The position numbers were made by a program, and so were the translations under genes. Below are positions 1-7,913 of a stretch of DNA of 64,000 nucleotides, piece by piece. Source of the DNA: Minicystis rosea. Its GTDB lineage: Bacteria; Myxococcota_A; Polyangia; Polyangiales; Polyangiaceae. Numbering within the stretch: the stretch's first letter is position 1; each line of letters opens with the position of its first letter. The DNA is taken from positions 1,268,501 to 1,332,500 of the forward strand of contig CP016211.1 in NCBI GenBank assembly GCA_001931535.1, written 5' to 3'. The notes below the pieces were generated by a model. The model was not told the origin of the DNA. It made no database searches and saw only the letters and a program-made list of their open reading frames with translations.

Positions 1-226
1 GGCCACCGGAGTGGGGAAGAATGGCGAGTGTGAAGCAGAGGATGTCGTGAGGCCCATGGGAGACCCCGGTCCGCTCCCAGCCGAGGATGCGCGCCATCCC
101 CGCCTCGCCCCGCGCGAGCACCTTCGCGCGCCGTGCGTCGGCCCCCACCGTGAACCACAGCACGGCCACGATTCCGCCGAGGAGGAGCAGGCCGACGATC
201 ACGCCCGCTACGATGACCTCCGTCAT
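1..226 (-). CDS. N-terminal part of a small membrane protein, cut by the window edge
   Basis: The 75 visible codons start at an ATG at 226 and run off the left edge. Residues 4-25 form one hydrophobic helix (VIVAGVIVGLLLLGG and onward), followed by a basic stretch (ARRAKVLARGEAG) and a hydrophilic part. This is the usual look of a single-pass inner-membrane protein with a cytoplasmic C-terminus. No family is recognisable from the fragment. It has the same orientation as the protease gene at 269-1735, whose stop lies 42 bases upstream of this start, so the two may be co-transcribed. Confidence 0.55.
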   Translation of the reverse strand, partial: MTEVIVAGVIVGLLLLGGIVAVLWFTVGADARRAKVLARGEAGMARILGWERTGVSHGPHDILCFTLAILPHSGG

Positions 227-268
227 GGCCGAACGCTACCACGACGGTGCGCCACGCTGCCCGCTGAA

Positions 269-1735
269 TCAGCGATGGCGACATGCAGGAGCCGTTGCTC
301 GCCCCACCTCCACCCGCTCCACGATCTCCCGCAGCACGGGCGCCTCCACCTCGGCAATGGCCGCTGGCACGATCGTCAGCACCACGTGCGCATGCCCGGC
401 GTGGATGAAGGCGCAGGCTCGCTCTTCATAGGGCAGTCCATCCGCCCGCCGTGTCCGCCAGAGCGCCTCCACCCCCGGCTCTCCATGGCAGATGGTGGCC
501 TCCTGATGGACGGGGTTCCCCTTCGCGCGGAGGAGATCGCGCAGCGCCGCCGCCGGCTCCTGTGCCGTCGCGTGGGTGGTCCAGGACAGGATCTCCTCAC
601 CGCCGCTCGCCTTGCGGCGAATGCCGAGCGGCACCTTCGGCGCTCGCCCGAACGTGGCCGGGTAATGGAGGATTACGGCGCCGTCCTTCGAGGTCAGTTT
701 CTGGGTCAGTGGCTCGGGCACGCCCGGCGTCCAGGTCGCGTCGACGCGGTGGATGGTCGAGCCAGTGAACATAGCGAGCCCGAACCCGAGGCCCCCGAGC
801 GCCACGAGTCCGACGCTCTCGCGGAGGGAAGGGCGCGGGGTGACGATGTGGTCGTGGAAGGCGCGCATCGCTCCGGCCAGACCGGGGACACGGCGTCGCG
901 CAGCCCACCTGGTGCGGGCGAGGAGGGGAGAGACGCTCTCGAAGCGTCGTGCCTCGGCGTAGAGCACGTTCATCTGCTCGCCGGTGGCGTCGGCGAGGTT
1001 CGGCGGCAGCGTCGGTAGGCGCTCGCGGAGCGAGGCCACGGCGTCGAGGAAGGGGCGGCGCCGGATCGCGCTCACGGCGACGGCGAGGCCGACGCCGGCC
1101 ATGAGCCAGCTCTCGAGCTTGAAGGCGAGCCAGCCCATGCCGACGCCGGAGACCACGCCCGCGACGATCTCGAGGCCGGCGCGGCGGGAGAAGAGCGCGA
1201 GCTGCCAGAGCTGGCCGCCGTCGAGCGGTTGCAGGGGCAGGAGGTTCAGGCCGTTGATGGAAACGAGGGCGACCGCCAGGTAGCGGATCCACGGCTGCGA
1301 CACGGCGCCGGAGAGGCCGAGCGCGAGTGCCGCCACGATCCCGGGCAGAGGGCCGAGGAGGAGGACCAAGCCGCGCTTCCACGCCGAGACACCGTCGCTG
1401 CGGCCGGAGACGGCAGCGCCGAAGAACGGGATGAAGAACATCCGCACGTCGCGATAGCCGAAGAGGCGCATGCCGGCCCAGTGGCCGAGCTCGTGGGCGA
1501 AGAGCACGGCAACGATCGCCAACACCTCGCGCCACGACATCTGGCCGCGGATCGAGAGCACGAAGAGCGCGAGCGTGACCACCAGGAGGAGCAGCGCCGA
1601 GCCGCGCGGAGGGGTCGGGCGGCGCAGCGCGAGGATGGCCGCGTCGCGCAGCGGATCGGGCGAGCCCTCCGGCGCTGAGCCGACGGCGGCGCTGGGCGCT
1701 CCGGGAGCGCGTTCCTGGCCGTCGTCCATCGCCAT
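269..1735 (-). CDS. M50 (site-2-protease type) intramembrane zinc metalloprotease
   Basis: The protein has 488 residues. The zinc motif HELGH lies at residues 81-85 inside a hydrophobic segment, and the second M50 signature LDGG (third ligand Asp172) is at 171-174. Several further membrane segments lie between residues 48 and 235. About 130 C-terminal residues after a last hydrophobic segment (about 375-395) form a soluble domain of unknown role. By family knowledge it should cut a membrane-embedded or membrane-proximal substrate; the substrate is not evident. The frame stays open upstream, but the start at 1735 (MAMDDGQERA) is preferred because the extra N-terminal residues look non-coding; a second ATG is two codons on. 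A 46-base gap separates it from the small gene at 1782-1976. Confidence 0.85.
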   Translation of the reverse strand: MAMDDGQERAPGAPSAAVGSAPEGSPDPLRDAAILALRRPTPPRGSALLLLVVTLALFVLSIRGQMSWREVLAIVAVLFAHELGHWAGMRLFGYRDVRMFFIPFFGAAVSGRSDGVSAWKRGLVLLLGPLPGIVAALALGLSGAVSQPWIRYLAVALVSINGLNLLPLQPLDGGQLWQLALFSRRAGLEIVAGVVSGVGMGWLAFKLESWLMAGVGLAVAVSAIRRRPFLDAVASLRERLPTLPPNLADATGEQMNVLYAEARRFESVSPLLARTRWAARRRVPGLAGAMRAFHDHIVTPRPSLRESVGLVALGGLGFGLAMFTGSTIHRVDATWTPGVPEPLTQKLTSKDGAVILHYPATFGRAPKVPLGIRRKASGGEEILSWTTHATAQEPAAALRDLLRAKGNPVHQEATICHGEPGVEALWRTRRADGLPYEERACAFIHAGHAHVVLTIVPAAIAEVEAPVLREIVERVEVGRATAPACRHR

Positions 1736-1781
1736 GGGGATACCACCGCGACGTCGGGGTCGTCCATCGAACGCGCAGACG

Positions 1782-1976
1782 CTACCACCGTCGAGGATGG
1801 TGAATGGTGAGGCACGAGACGCCGGCCTTGGGTTCGGCTGCAGCGAGCGCGCGCCGCACGACGGGAACGAACGTGTCGTCCGTGTGACCGTCGAGATCGT
1901 CGAGCACCGAGCGCAGCGCATCGCGCCCAGCGGTGGTGCGTACGCGCGCGGAGAACCCAACGAGACGAATGGTCAT
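1782..1976 (-). CDS. small hypothetical protein
   Basis: A possible 64-residue protein (MTIRLVGFSARVRTTAG, ending in CLTIHHPRRW), in the same direction as the downstream protease gene and 46 bases from it. The composition is protein-like (mixed Asp, Val, Leu, Arg) rather than the Arg/Ser/Pro-rich look of antisense reading frames here. ATG codons at 1982 and 2000 are alternative starts. No family recognised, and no signal peptide or membrane segment. It is small enough to be spurious. Confidence 0.4.
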   Translation of the reverse strand: MTIRLVGFSARVRTTAGRDALRSVLDDLDGHTDDTFVPVVRRALAAAEPKAGVSCLTIHHPRRW

Positions 1977-2280
1977 CGGCATGCGGGCCTCCGCTACCAT
2001 GCGCCCGAGTGGGTCAGCGCGGTGAGCACGAAGCTCACGCGGAAAGGAGAGCGCGGCGCGTGCGGAGAACCAAGGATCGTCGACACCCGCGCCGATCACG
2101 TACTGCCGCGCTCGGCCCGGCAGACGCCCAGAGGAGGCGATAGGAGGAGGCGAGTGAAGATTGCCCCTTTCGCGCCTCCACGGGTGTCCGCGAAACTGGG
2201 CAGGTTCAGATTGCCATGCCGTCAGACACCATGTGCATGGCTATGCGGAACGTTTCCGGTCGAGAATCAGAGCAGATGAC
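1977..2280. other. intergenic region between divergent genes
   Basis: This stretch separates the minus-strand small gene from the plus-strand VOC gene. It must hold the two outward promoters, but I cannot point to convincing -35/-10 elements. The part nearest 2281 is locally less GC-rich (2215-2280), which fits a promoter for the VOC gene. Confidence 0.4.
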
Positions 2281-2718
2281 ATGACTCTCAAGCGAATGGA
2301 CAACGTCGGCATCGTGGTGGAGTCCCTCGATGCCGCCATCGAGTTTTTCTCCGAGCTTGGCCTGACGCTCGAAGGGCGAGCCATGATCGAGGGAGAGTGG
2401 GCCGGCCGCATCACCGGACTGGGATCCCAGCGCGTCGAGATCGCCATGCTGGTCACCCCGGACGGGCACAGTCGGCTCGAGCTTTCGCGATTCCTCAGCC
2501 CGCCCGTCGTTGCCGATCACCGGAATGCGCCGGTGAACGCGCTCGGCTACCTGCGCGTCATGTTCACGGTGGACGACATCGACGAAACGCTTGCCAGGCT
2601 CCGCAAGCGCGGCGCGCAGCTCGTCGGGGAAGTGGTTCAGTACAAGACGGCGTATCGGCTTTGCTACGTCCGCGGCCCCGAAGGACTTCTCATTGGGCTC
2701 GCGGAGGAGCTCAGGTAG
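2281..2718 (+). CDS. VOC (glyoxalase/bleomycin-resistance fold) family protein
   Basis: A 145-residue protein with the vicinal oxygen chelate pattern: an N-terminal beta-alpha-beta module starting MDNVGIVVESLDAAIEFF, then a second module (FTVDDIDETLARLRKRG) ending in YVRGPEGLLIGLAEE. The last Glu is in the usual metal-ligand place. Members include glyoxalases, dioxygenases and antibiotic-binding proteins; the substrate cannot be told from the sequence. The start at 2281 is preferred over more upstream codons because the family begins just before MDNVGIVV. It is convergent with the WD40 gene, with 27 bases between the stops. Confidence 0.85.
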   Translation: MTLKRMDNVGIVVESLDAAIEFFSELGLTLEGRAMIEGEWAGRITGLGSQRVEIAMLVTPDGHSRLELSRFLSPPVVADHRNAPVNALGYLRVMFTVDDIDETLARLRKRGAQLVGEVVQYKTAYRLCYVRGPEGLLIGLAEELR

Positions 2719-2745
2719 GGCGTCCGCGCGTCGGCTGAAGTTGCC

Positions 2746-3810
2746 TCATGGCGAGCGGACGGCGGGCCACCGCCAGATATGGGTGTGCGTGGCCAGGACC
2801 AGGCCGGCGTCGCGGGTCCAGCTCACCGAGGCCACGAGATAGGGTGAGTCCATCCCGCGGGCGGCCGCGCTCTCCTCGGTGTCCTCCACAGGCAGGCCGT
2901 GGCTCTCCATCAGGGCCTTCATGGTCAGCGCGCCCAGCGGCTCGCCGTGGGCGGCGTCCCAGAAGCACAGGACGCCGTTGATCCCAGCGGTGGCCAGCAC
3001 CTGGGAGGAAGGATCGAACGCCACCGAGAAGACCGCGGCCTCGTGCGCCCGGAGCAGGGCGACGCGCGCGGCGGTGGCGCCGTCGTGGAGCAACACCTGA
3101 CCGCCGGCGCTGCCGAGCGCCACGCGGCGGCCGTCGGGCGAGAAGGCGGGAAGGTAGAACATCCCGTCGACCTCTCCGCCGTCGTCCCGCAGCAGGCACG
3201 CCGGCTCGCGCGGGTCCCAGGCCGAAAGCCCGCGGGGGCTCGATCCCACGAGCAGCGAGCCCGAGGGACTGAACGCCAGCCCGACGAGCTGCGCGCGCCC
3301 GCCGTCCAGCGTGCGGATGATGCGATGCTCCGCCAGATCCCAGAGAAACAGCTCGCCCGCTTCCGTTCCGGCGGCGAGCAAGGCGCCGCCAGGGTGGAAC
3401 GCGGCGCACGAGCAGCCGTCGGCGACCGCGAGGCGCCGCTCGCCACCGTCGCGCCGGTCCCACAACACCAAGCCTTCGGCGGACTCCGCGGCAGGCAGGG
3501 CCACGTACCGCCCGTCAGCGCTGAAGGCGACCGAGAAACCGATCGAGATCTGGCTCTTCAGTGGCATCGCGGTCGGAGCGCCCGCCTCGACGTTCCAGTG
3601 CTCGGCCCAGGGCTGATAGTCTTGGCCCTGCCCATCCGCGAGGCGCAGCACGCCGTCGAGCCCGCTTGGGGCCAGGGCGAGGTGCTCGATCCACTGCGGG
3701 CTCCCCGGCCCGAAGACCTGCCGGATCTGGGGCGACGCCGAGAGCAGTTGATGCATGAAGGCGGGCGCGCCCGCCGTCAGTTGGCAACCCGCCGGGAGGG
3801 TCGAGCTCAC
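2746..3810 (-). CDS. WD40-repeat beta-propeller protein
   Basis: A 354-residue protein, GTG start, built from WD40-type repeats. Recurrent units end in LVLWDRR, LFLWDLA, SAWDPRE, VLLHDGA, LCFWDAA and IWRWPAV, each preceded by an (A)FSPDGR-like stretch; at least six blades are visible between about residues 95 and 350. No signal peptide or membrane segment is present, so it is probably a cytoplasmic scaffold. The first 60 residues are not repeat-like. No catalytic domain is fused. Convergent with the VOC gene. Confidence 0.8.
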   Translation of the reverse strand: MSSTLPAGCQLTAGAPAFMHQLLSASPQIRQVFGPGSPQWIEHLALAPSGLDGVLRLADGQGQDYQPWAEHWNVEAGAPTAMPLKSQISIGFSVAFSADGRYVALPAAESAEGLVLWDRRDGGERRLAVADGCSCAAFHPGGALLAAGTEAGELFLWDLAEHRIIRTLDGGRAQLVGLAFSPSGSLLVGSSPRGLSAWDPREPACLLRDDGGEVDGMFYLPAFSPDGRRVALGSAGGQVLLHDGATAARVALLRAHEAAVFSVAFDPSSQVLATAGINGVLCFWDAAHGEPLGALTMKALMESHGLPVEDTEESAAARGMDSPYLVASVSWTRDAGLVLATHTHIWRWPAVRSP

Positions 3811-3981
3811 CGCGCCGAGGCTACCTCAGCGCAGCGCTCGGGGGCGACGTCGGACTTGCACGTCCGCGCGCCTGTCCGGACACACCCTTCACGCGTGCTC
3901 GTCGAAGACTTCCCACGAGGCTGCTGCTCGACACGCTGCCATCGAGGCCCCCGCGCCGAAGCTCGTGCGCTGTCCGATGAA

Positions 3982-4665
3982 TCAAACCACGAACCGATAG
4001 CCCACGCCGCGCACGGTCACGATGTGACGCGGGGCGGTGGGATCGTCTTCGAGCTTGGCGCGGAGCTGGAGGATGAAGTTGTCGATCGTCCGCGGCGTGC
4101 CGTGGTGGGTCGGGCCCCAGACGCGCGATTGGATCTGTTCGCGCGAGAGCACGCGGCCGCCGGCTTCGACGAGGCAGAGGAGCACGTCGAACTCGGTCGC
4201 CGTCAGCTCGACGGGGGCGCCGCGGCGCCGGACTTCGCGGGTGGCGGCATTGATGGCCAGCTCGCCGGCGTGGAGATCGGCCTTGTCGCCGCGGGCGATG
4301 GCGTCGCGGCGCAGCACCGCCTTCACCCGGGCGAGGAGCTCGGCCAGGCTGAAGGGCTTCGTGATGTAGTCCTCCGCGCCGAGCTCGAGGCCCATCACTT
4401 TGTCCATCTCGGCGCCGCGGGCGCTGAGCATCATGATGGGCATGGTGCGGCGCTCGCTGCGCAGCGTGCGGAGCAGCTCGAAGCCGTTCAGCTTCGGGAG
4501 CATGACGTCGAGGATGAGCAGATCGACGTCGCCGTTGCGCGCCAGGGTGAGGCCGGTCTCGCCGTCGGCGGCGGTGAGGACACGGTAGCCCTCGGCGCCG
4601 AGGTTCATCTCCAAGCCGAGCGCGATGCTCTCGTCGTCCTCGACCACCAGGACCGTCTTCTTCAC
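3982..4665 (-). CDS. OmpR/PhoB-type response regulator
   Basis: A DNA-binding response regulator of about 227 residues. Receiver domain 1-120: acidic pair Asp10/Asp11, phospho-acceptor Asp53 in LLILDVML, and switch Lys103 in YITKPF. A winged-helix effector domain follows (ELTATEFDVLLCLVE, then RTIDNFILQLRAKLEDD and the terminal VRGVGYRFV). I chose the GTG at 4665 because a GGAG lies 9 bases upstream; ATG codons at 4689 and 4707 are alternatives. The likely partner is the histidine kinase at 5517-6494. The two are separated by the small gene at 5025-5372 and by a 360-base gap, so the regulator may have its own promoter. Confidence 0.9.
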   Translation of the reverse strand: MKKTVLVVEDDESIALGLEMNLGAEGYRVLTAADGETGLTLARNGDVDLLILDVMLPKLNGFELLRTLRSERRTMPIMMLSARGAEMDKVMGLELGAEDYITKPFSLAELLARVKAVLRRDAIARGDKADLHAGELAINAATREVRRRGAPVELTATEFDVLLCLVEAGGRVLSREQIQSRVWGPTHHGTPRTIDNFILQLRAKLEDDPTAPRHIVTVRGVGYRFVV

Positions 4666-4689
4666 GCCCCCGGGCTCCGATCGACCCAT

Positions 4690-5024
4690 CGACGCGGTCA
4701 ATACCACAATCCGCCGCAGGAGAGGGCTCGCCCGCTCTCCCGCCCGCGCGCAAAGCGGATTCGAGCGATTTCCAGCAGGCGACGTGCCGTCTTCACGCGT
4801 CGCGTCGCTCGACCCTGCGCCGGCTCGCTCGGTGTGGATGCTTTCGTGCCGTCCTACACGGCACAGGACGGCGGCCGTCGCTTCCGATGATGCGCGCTCG
4901 TCGGCGAGGGGACGCGTCAGTCCGAGGTCGCCATTCGCGCGGAGATGCGGGGCGGCGGGGGACCGTCGAATCCGCGAGCGCAGCGGTCCGATCGGCGATG
5001 TCGATCACCGTGAGCTCGAAGGCT
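4690..5024. other. intergenic gap upstream of the response regulator
   Basis: About 335 bases without a convincing gene. Open frames on either strand here are Arg/Ser-rich antisense-type readings. It probably contains the 3' end of the transcript of the small gene at 5025-5372 and a promoter for the response regulator; no clear motif seen. Confidence 0.4.
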
Positions 5025-5372
5025 TCACTCCCAGGCGCCTTCGTGGGGATCGAACTTCGCGAGCGTGTCGTCGGCGAGCTCGCTCGCGAACATCCCGATC
5101 TCGAAGATGCCGTCGACGCCGGAGGCCGACAGGTAGAGCCCCGTCGGGGTGAGCAGCGCGGTCGCTGGCCACTCGGCGTTCGCGAAGTGGCGCGCGTCCT
5201 TCGTCTTCTTTCCTTCGATGAAGCCGCTCCGCTCGAGCGCGGAGACGAGGTGCTCGAGCACGGCCGCGTCGAACGCGACGAGGTTCGCGTCGTCCTCGAA
5301 GAAGCTCGGATCATCCGCTTCTTCGTAGGCTGCTTCGAGCGCGCGAGGGAAGACGTGGACGGAGTAGCTCAT
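5025..5372 (-). CDS. small acidic hypothetical protein within a two-component locus
   Basis: A 115-residue, acidic, soluble protein (MSYSVHVFPRALEAAYEEADD through LAKFDPHEGAWE). No signal peptide or membrane segment and no recognised family. It lies between the histidine kinase (upstream, same strand, 144-base gap) and the response regulator. That placement could mean a connector or target role, but nothing in the sequence shows it. Codon composition matches its neighbours. Confidence 0.7.
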   Translation of the reverse strand: MSYSVHVFPRALEAAYEEADDPSFFEDDANLVAFDAAVLEHLVSALERSGFIEGKKTKDARHFANAEWPATALLTPTGLYLSASGVDGIFEIGMFASELADDTLAKFDPHEGAWE

Positions 5373-5516
5373 GGGCTTTGCATGTAGCTCGGACCGAGCT
5401 CGCGGCTCAAGCCGCCCGCGGGTCGAAGACGTGCTCTTTCACCGCGTCGTCGTCTGCTCGTCGAGTCGTGGTCGTCTCGTCAGGCTCCGGAGGCTGACGC
5501 ACGTCCATCGACTCGA

Positions 5517-6494
5517 TCAAGCGACGCCGCCGTGGTGGTGCTCGGTGGTCTCGGGCCGGATGCTCTCCAGCGAGCGGGGCGGGTGGTTGCGTCGCAGGTA
5601 GAGCGTGAATGCGCTGCCGCGGCCGGGGGCGCTGTCGACCTCGACGCGGCCGCGGTGGGCGCGCATCACGTGCTGCACGATGGCGAGGCCGAGGCCGGAG
5701 CCTTCCTGCTGGCGCGCGAGGAGATCGTCGACGCGGTAGAACTTCTCGAAGATCCGCTTGTGCTCGTTGCGCGCGATGCCGTTGCCGTTGTCGCGCACGG
5801 TGATGGCGATGTCCTTCTCGGTCGAGCGCGCGGAGATCTCGATGCGCCGCGGTTGGCCGCCGTATTTGTAGGCGTTGGAGAGGAGGTTCACGAGCGAGTC
5901 GACCATCGCGCTCTTGTCGCAGAGCACGCGGGGCAGGCCTTCGGCGACGTCGACGGAGAGCTCCACCGCGCGGCGCTCGCGCGTGGGCTCGAAGGCGTTG
6001 ATGGCCTCGTCGACGACGACGGCGACGTCGTGCTCGCTGAGCTCGTAGACGCGGCGCCCGCTCTCCATGCGGCCCCAGTCGAGGAGCCGATCGATGAGGC
6101 GCTGCAGCCGCGTGCTCTCCTTGTTGAGCGCGTCGATGCAGCGATCCTCGGCCACCTTGTCGCCGCGGCGGAGCTGGAGCGTCTCGGTGAACATGCGGAT
6201 CGACGTGAGCGGCGTGCGCAGCTCGTGCGAGACCTTGGAGACGAAATCGGCCTGCAGCTCCGAGAGATCGCGCTCCCGCCGGAGGAACACCCAGACCAGG
6301 ATCACGCCGGTCGTGAGCGTGCCCGTGAAGATGAGCACGAGGATGCCGATGAGCAGGTTGTAGCTGCCCTTGTCGACCGCGAGCAGCAGCACGCCGATCG
6401 CCGACAACAGACCGCCCGGCACGATGACCAGGTACACGAGCAACGTCACGATGCGGCGGTAGCCGAGGGTCGTGAAATCCCGTCGTGATCGCAT
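5517..6494 (-). CDS. membrane sensor histidine kinase
   Basis: A 325-residue kinase. Two closely spaced membrane helices (about residues 15-40 and 47-71) leave almost no periplasmic loop, so the signal is probably sensed in or at the membrane. A dimerisation/phosphoacceptor domain follows with FVSKVSHELRTPLTS (His90), then a HATPase domain with the N box (LLSNAYKYG), G1 (DNGNGI), an F box and G2 (GSGLGLAI). It resembles the PhoR/ResE class that pairs with OmpR-type regulators, and the gene at 3982-4665 is the obvious partner. The frame continues upstream, with a possible alternative ATG at 6533, but family resemblance begins at 6494. Confidence 0.9.
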   Translation of the reverse strand: MRSRRDFTTLGYRRIVTLLVYLVIVPGGLLSAIGVLLLAVDKGSYNLLIGILVLIFTGTLTTGVILVWVFLRRERDLSELQADFVSKVSHELRTPLTSIRMFTETLQLRRGDKVAEDRCIDALNKESTRLQRLIDRLLDWGRMESGRRVYELSEHDVAVVVDEAINAFEPTRERRAVELSVDVAEGLPRVLCDKSAMVDSLVNLLSNAYKYGGQPRRIEISARSTEKDIAITVRDNGNGIARNEHKRIFEKFYRVDDLLARQQEGSGLGLAIVQHVMRAHRGRVEVDSAPGRGSAFTLYLRRNHPPRSLESIRPETTEHHHGGVA

Positions 6495-6614
6495 GTGGTC
6501 TCGAACGTTACCGGGTGTCGTCCCACGGCGCATCCGCCGCGTGTACGCGTGGACGGCGCGGGTTGACCAGTCAGCATCGGTACGATACGCCGATAGGCGG
6601 AGGAACTCAGCTTG

Positions 6615-7703
6615 ATGAGAATGCGGAGCACGATCGCCGCCGGGCTCTTCGCGGGCACGGCCTTCCTCGCCACCGTCGCTTCTGCACAGGAGCCGCCGCC
6701 TGCGCCTCACCCGGACGCGCCGCCTGCACAGCCACCTGCGCCTCCGCCTGCTCCGCCCGCGCCCCCGCCTGCACCTCCCGCTGCGCCGCCTGCGCCCGGT
6801 GATCAACCGCCTGCGCCGCCGGTTCAGCCTGCTCCGCCGCCGGGCGCGCCCACGCCTGCGCCGCCGCCTCCGCCCGGTGGCTTTGCGCCTCCGGGTCCGC
6901 AGCCGCCTCCGCCGCCCGGGCAGCAGCCGCCGCCGCCGGGTGGGTTTGCTCCGCCTGGTCCGCAGCCGCCTCCACCCGGTGGCTTCGCGCCTCCCGGCCA
7001 GCAGCCTTCGCCTGGTGGTTTCGCGCCGCAGGCGCCGCTGCCGCCTCCGCCCGCTGCGCAACCGCCGCCGCCGGTCATGCAGGCGCCGCCTGGTCCGCCG
7101 CCGCCTCCGCCGGGCGCCGTGCCCGGGCCTAAGGAGGGCGAGAAGGAAAAAGAGAAGGACAAAGACGAGGTTCGTGATGGCGTGCGCGCGCGCGGCGGCT
7201 TCAGCGTGAACGGCGGCGCGCTCTTCCTGCCGAACGGCAACTCGCCGAGCGCGGGGCCGGCATTCGGCTTCGCCGGGCGCATCGGCGTGCAGATCAACCA
7301 CTACCTCGGCATCGTCTACCAGAACACGCCGATCGTCACGTTCACGCCCCGGGTGTCGGGCAGCGGGGTGACGGCCAGCACCGGCTTCAAGGCGGGCTTC
7401 GCCGACTACAACTCGTTCCTCGTGATGGGCACCTTCGGCCACTTCTTCGACATCGGCATCGGGCCCTCGATCGACTTCCTCGCGGTCCAGAACAGCTCGG
7501 TGTCGATCTCGGGATCGGACTCCGAGTCGTCGTCGGGCGTGAGCCCCGGCGCGCACGCGCGCATCGCCTTCAACATCGGCGGCCTCTCCGGCAACGGCCC
7601 GCGCCGCTCCGGTTTCGCCATCGGCGCCGACGCGCACCCGATGTTCACGGGCGCCGGCAAGGGCCTCTCGCTGACGGTGGGCGTCGGCTCGGAGTGGTAC
7701 TGA
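6615..7703 (+). CDS. secreted proline-rich protein with C-terminal outer-membrane-type domain
   Basis: About 362 residues. An N-terminal signal peptide (AGLFAGTAFLATVASAQ) is followed by roughly 145 residues of Pro/Ala/Gly low complexity with repeated PPPPGGFAPPG units, a short Lys/Glu/Asp-rich hinge (EGEKEKEKDKDEV), and a C-terminal domain of about 170 residues. That domain has alternating hydrophobic strands and ends in an aromatic residue (GVGSEWY), as in outer-membrane beta-barrels. The Pro-rich part could span the periplasm or peptidoglycan; this is inference. A GGAGG sits 11 bases before the ATG at 6615; a TTG at 6612 has slightly better spacing. Function unknown. It is followed by a tandem hairpin array. 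Confidence 0.75.
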   Translation: MRMRSTIAAGLFAGTAFLATVASAQEPPPAPHPDAPPAQPPAPPPAPPAPPPAPPAAPPAPGDQPPAPPVQPAPPPGAPTPAPPPPPGGFAPPGPQPPPPPGQQPPPPGGFAPPGPQPPPPGGFAPPGQQPSPGGFAPQAPLPPPPAAQPPPPVMQAPPGPPPPPPGAVPGPKEGEKEKEKDKDEVRDGVRARGGFSVNGGALFLPNGNSPSAGPAFGFAGRIGVQINHYLGIVYQNTPIVTFTPRVSGSGVTASTGFKAGFADYNSFLVMGTFGHFFDIGIGPSIDFLAVQNSSVSISGSDSESSSGVSPGAHARIAFNIGGLSGNGPRRSGFAIGADAHPMFTGAGKGLSLTVGVGSEWY

Positions 7704-7727
7704 GAGGCGTGACGCGGCGATTCTTTT

Positions 7728-7899
7728 GAGCTCCAACGATCCCGGTGGATGAGGATCGTCGGAGCTCGAACCGGCATGGCCCGACAGTTCGTTTGAGCTC
7801 CAACGATCCCGGCGGATGCGGGGCGTCGGAGTCGAACGACTGCGAGCCGCCGATTCGTTCGAGCTCCAACGATCTCGTGGACGAGGATCGCTGGAGCTC
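7728..7899. repeat. three tandem ~67-bp units, each with a hairpin, between convergent genes
   Basis: The arm GAGCTCCAACGATC occurs at 7728, 7795 and 7861, each time preceded by a TTC(T/G)TT(T/C)-like stretch. In units 1 and 3 the downstream arm (7753-7767 and 7885-7899) is the inverted complement with a single mismatch, giving stems of 14-15 bp with loops of about 10. In unit 2 the right arm has decayed. The array begins 24 bases after the stop of the proline-rich gene and ends just before the stop of the pyrimidine phosphorylase gene. It could act as a bidirectional terminator, or be a REP-like element. Confidence 0.75.
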
Positions 7900-7913
7900 G
7901 CGCCGCGGGCCCG

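Noticed and set aside
2899..4890. 663-codon plus-strand open frame across the WD40 and response-regulator genes
   Set aside because: It is antisense to two clear genes and has the Arg/Glu/His-rich composition typical of antisense frames in GC-rich DNA.
6612..7736. Minus-strand Arg-rich frame opposite the proline-rich gene joined to the histidine kinase
   Set aside because: The stretch is the antisense of CCG/CCC proline codons and reads as Arg/Gly runs; the kinase starts at 6494.
7728..7899. CRISPR-like array
   Set aside because: There are only three units, each a hairpin with similar rather than unique intervening sequence, and no cas genes in the window.
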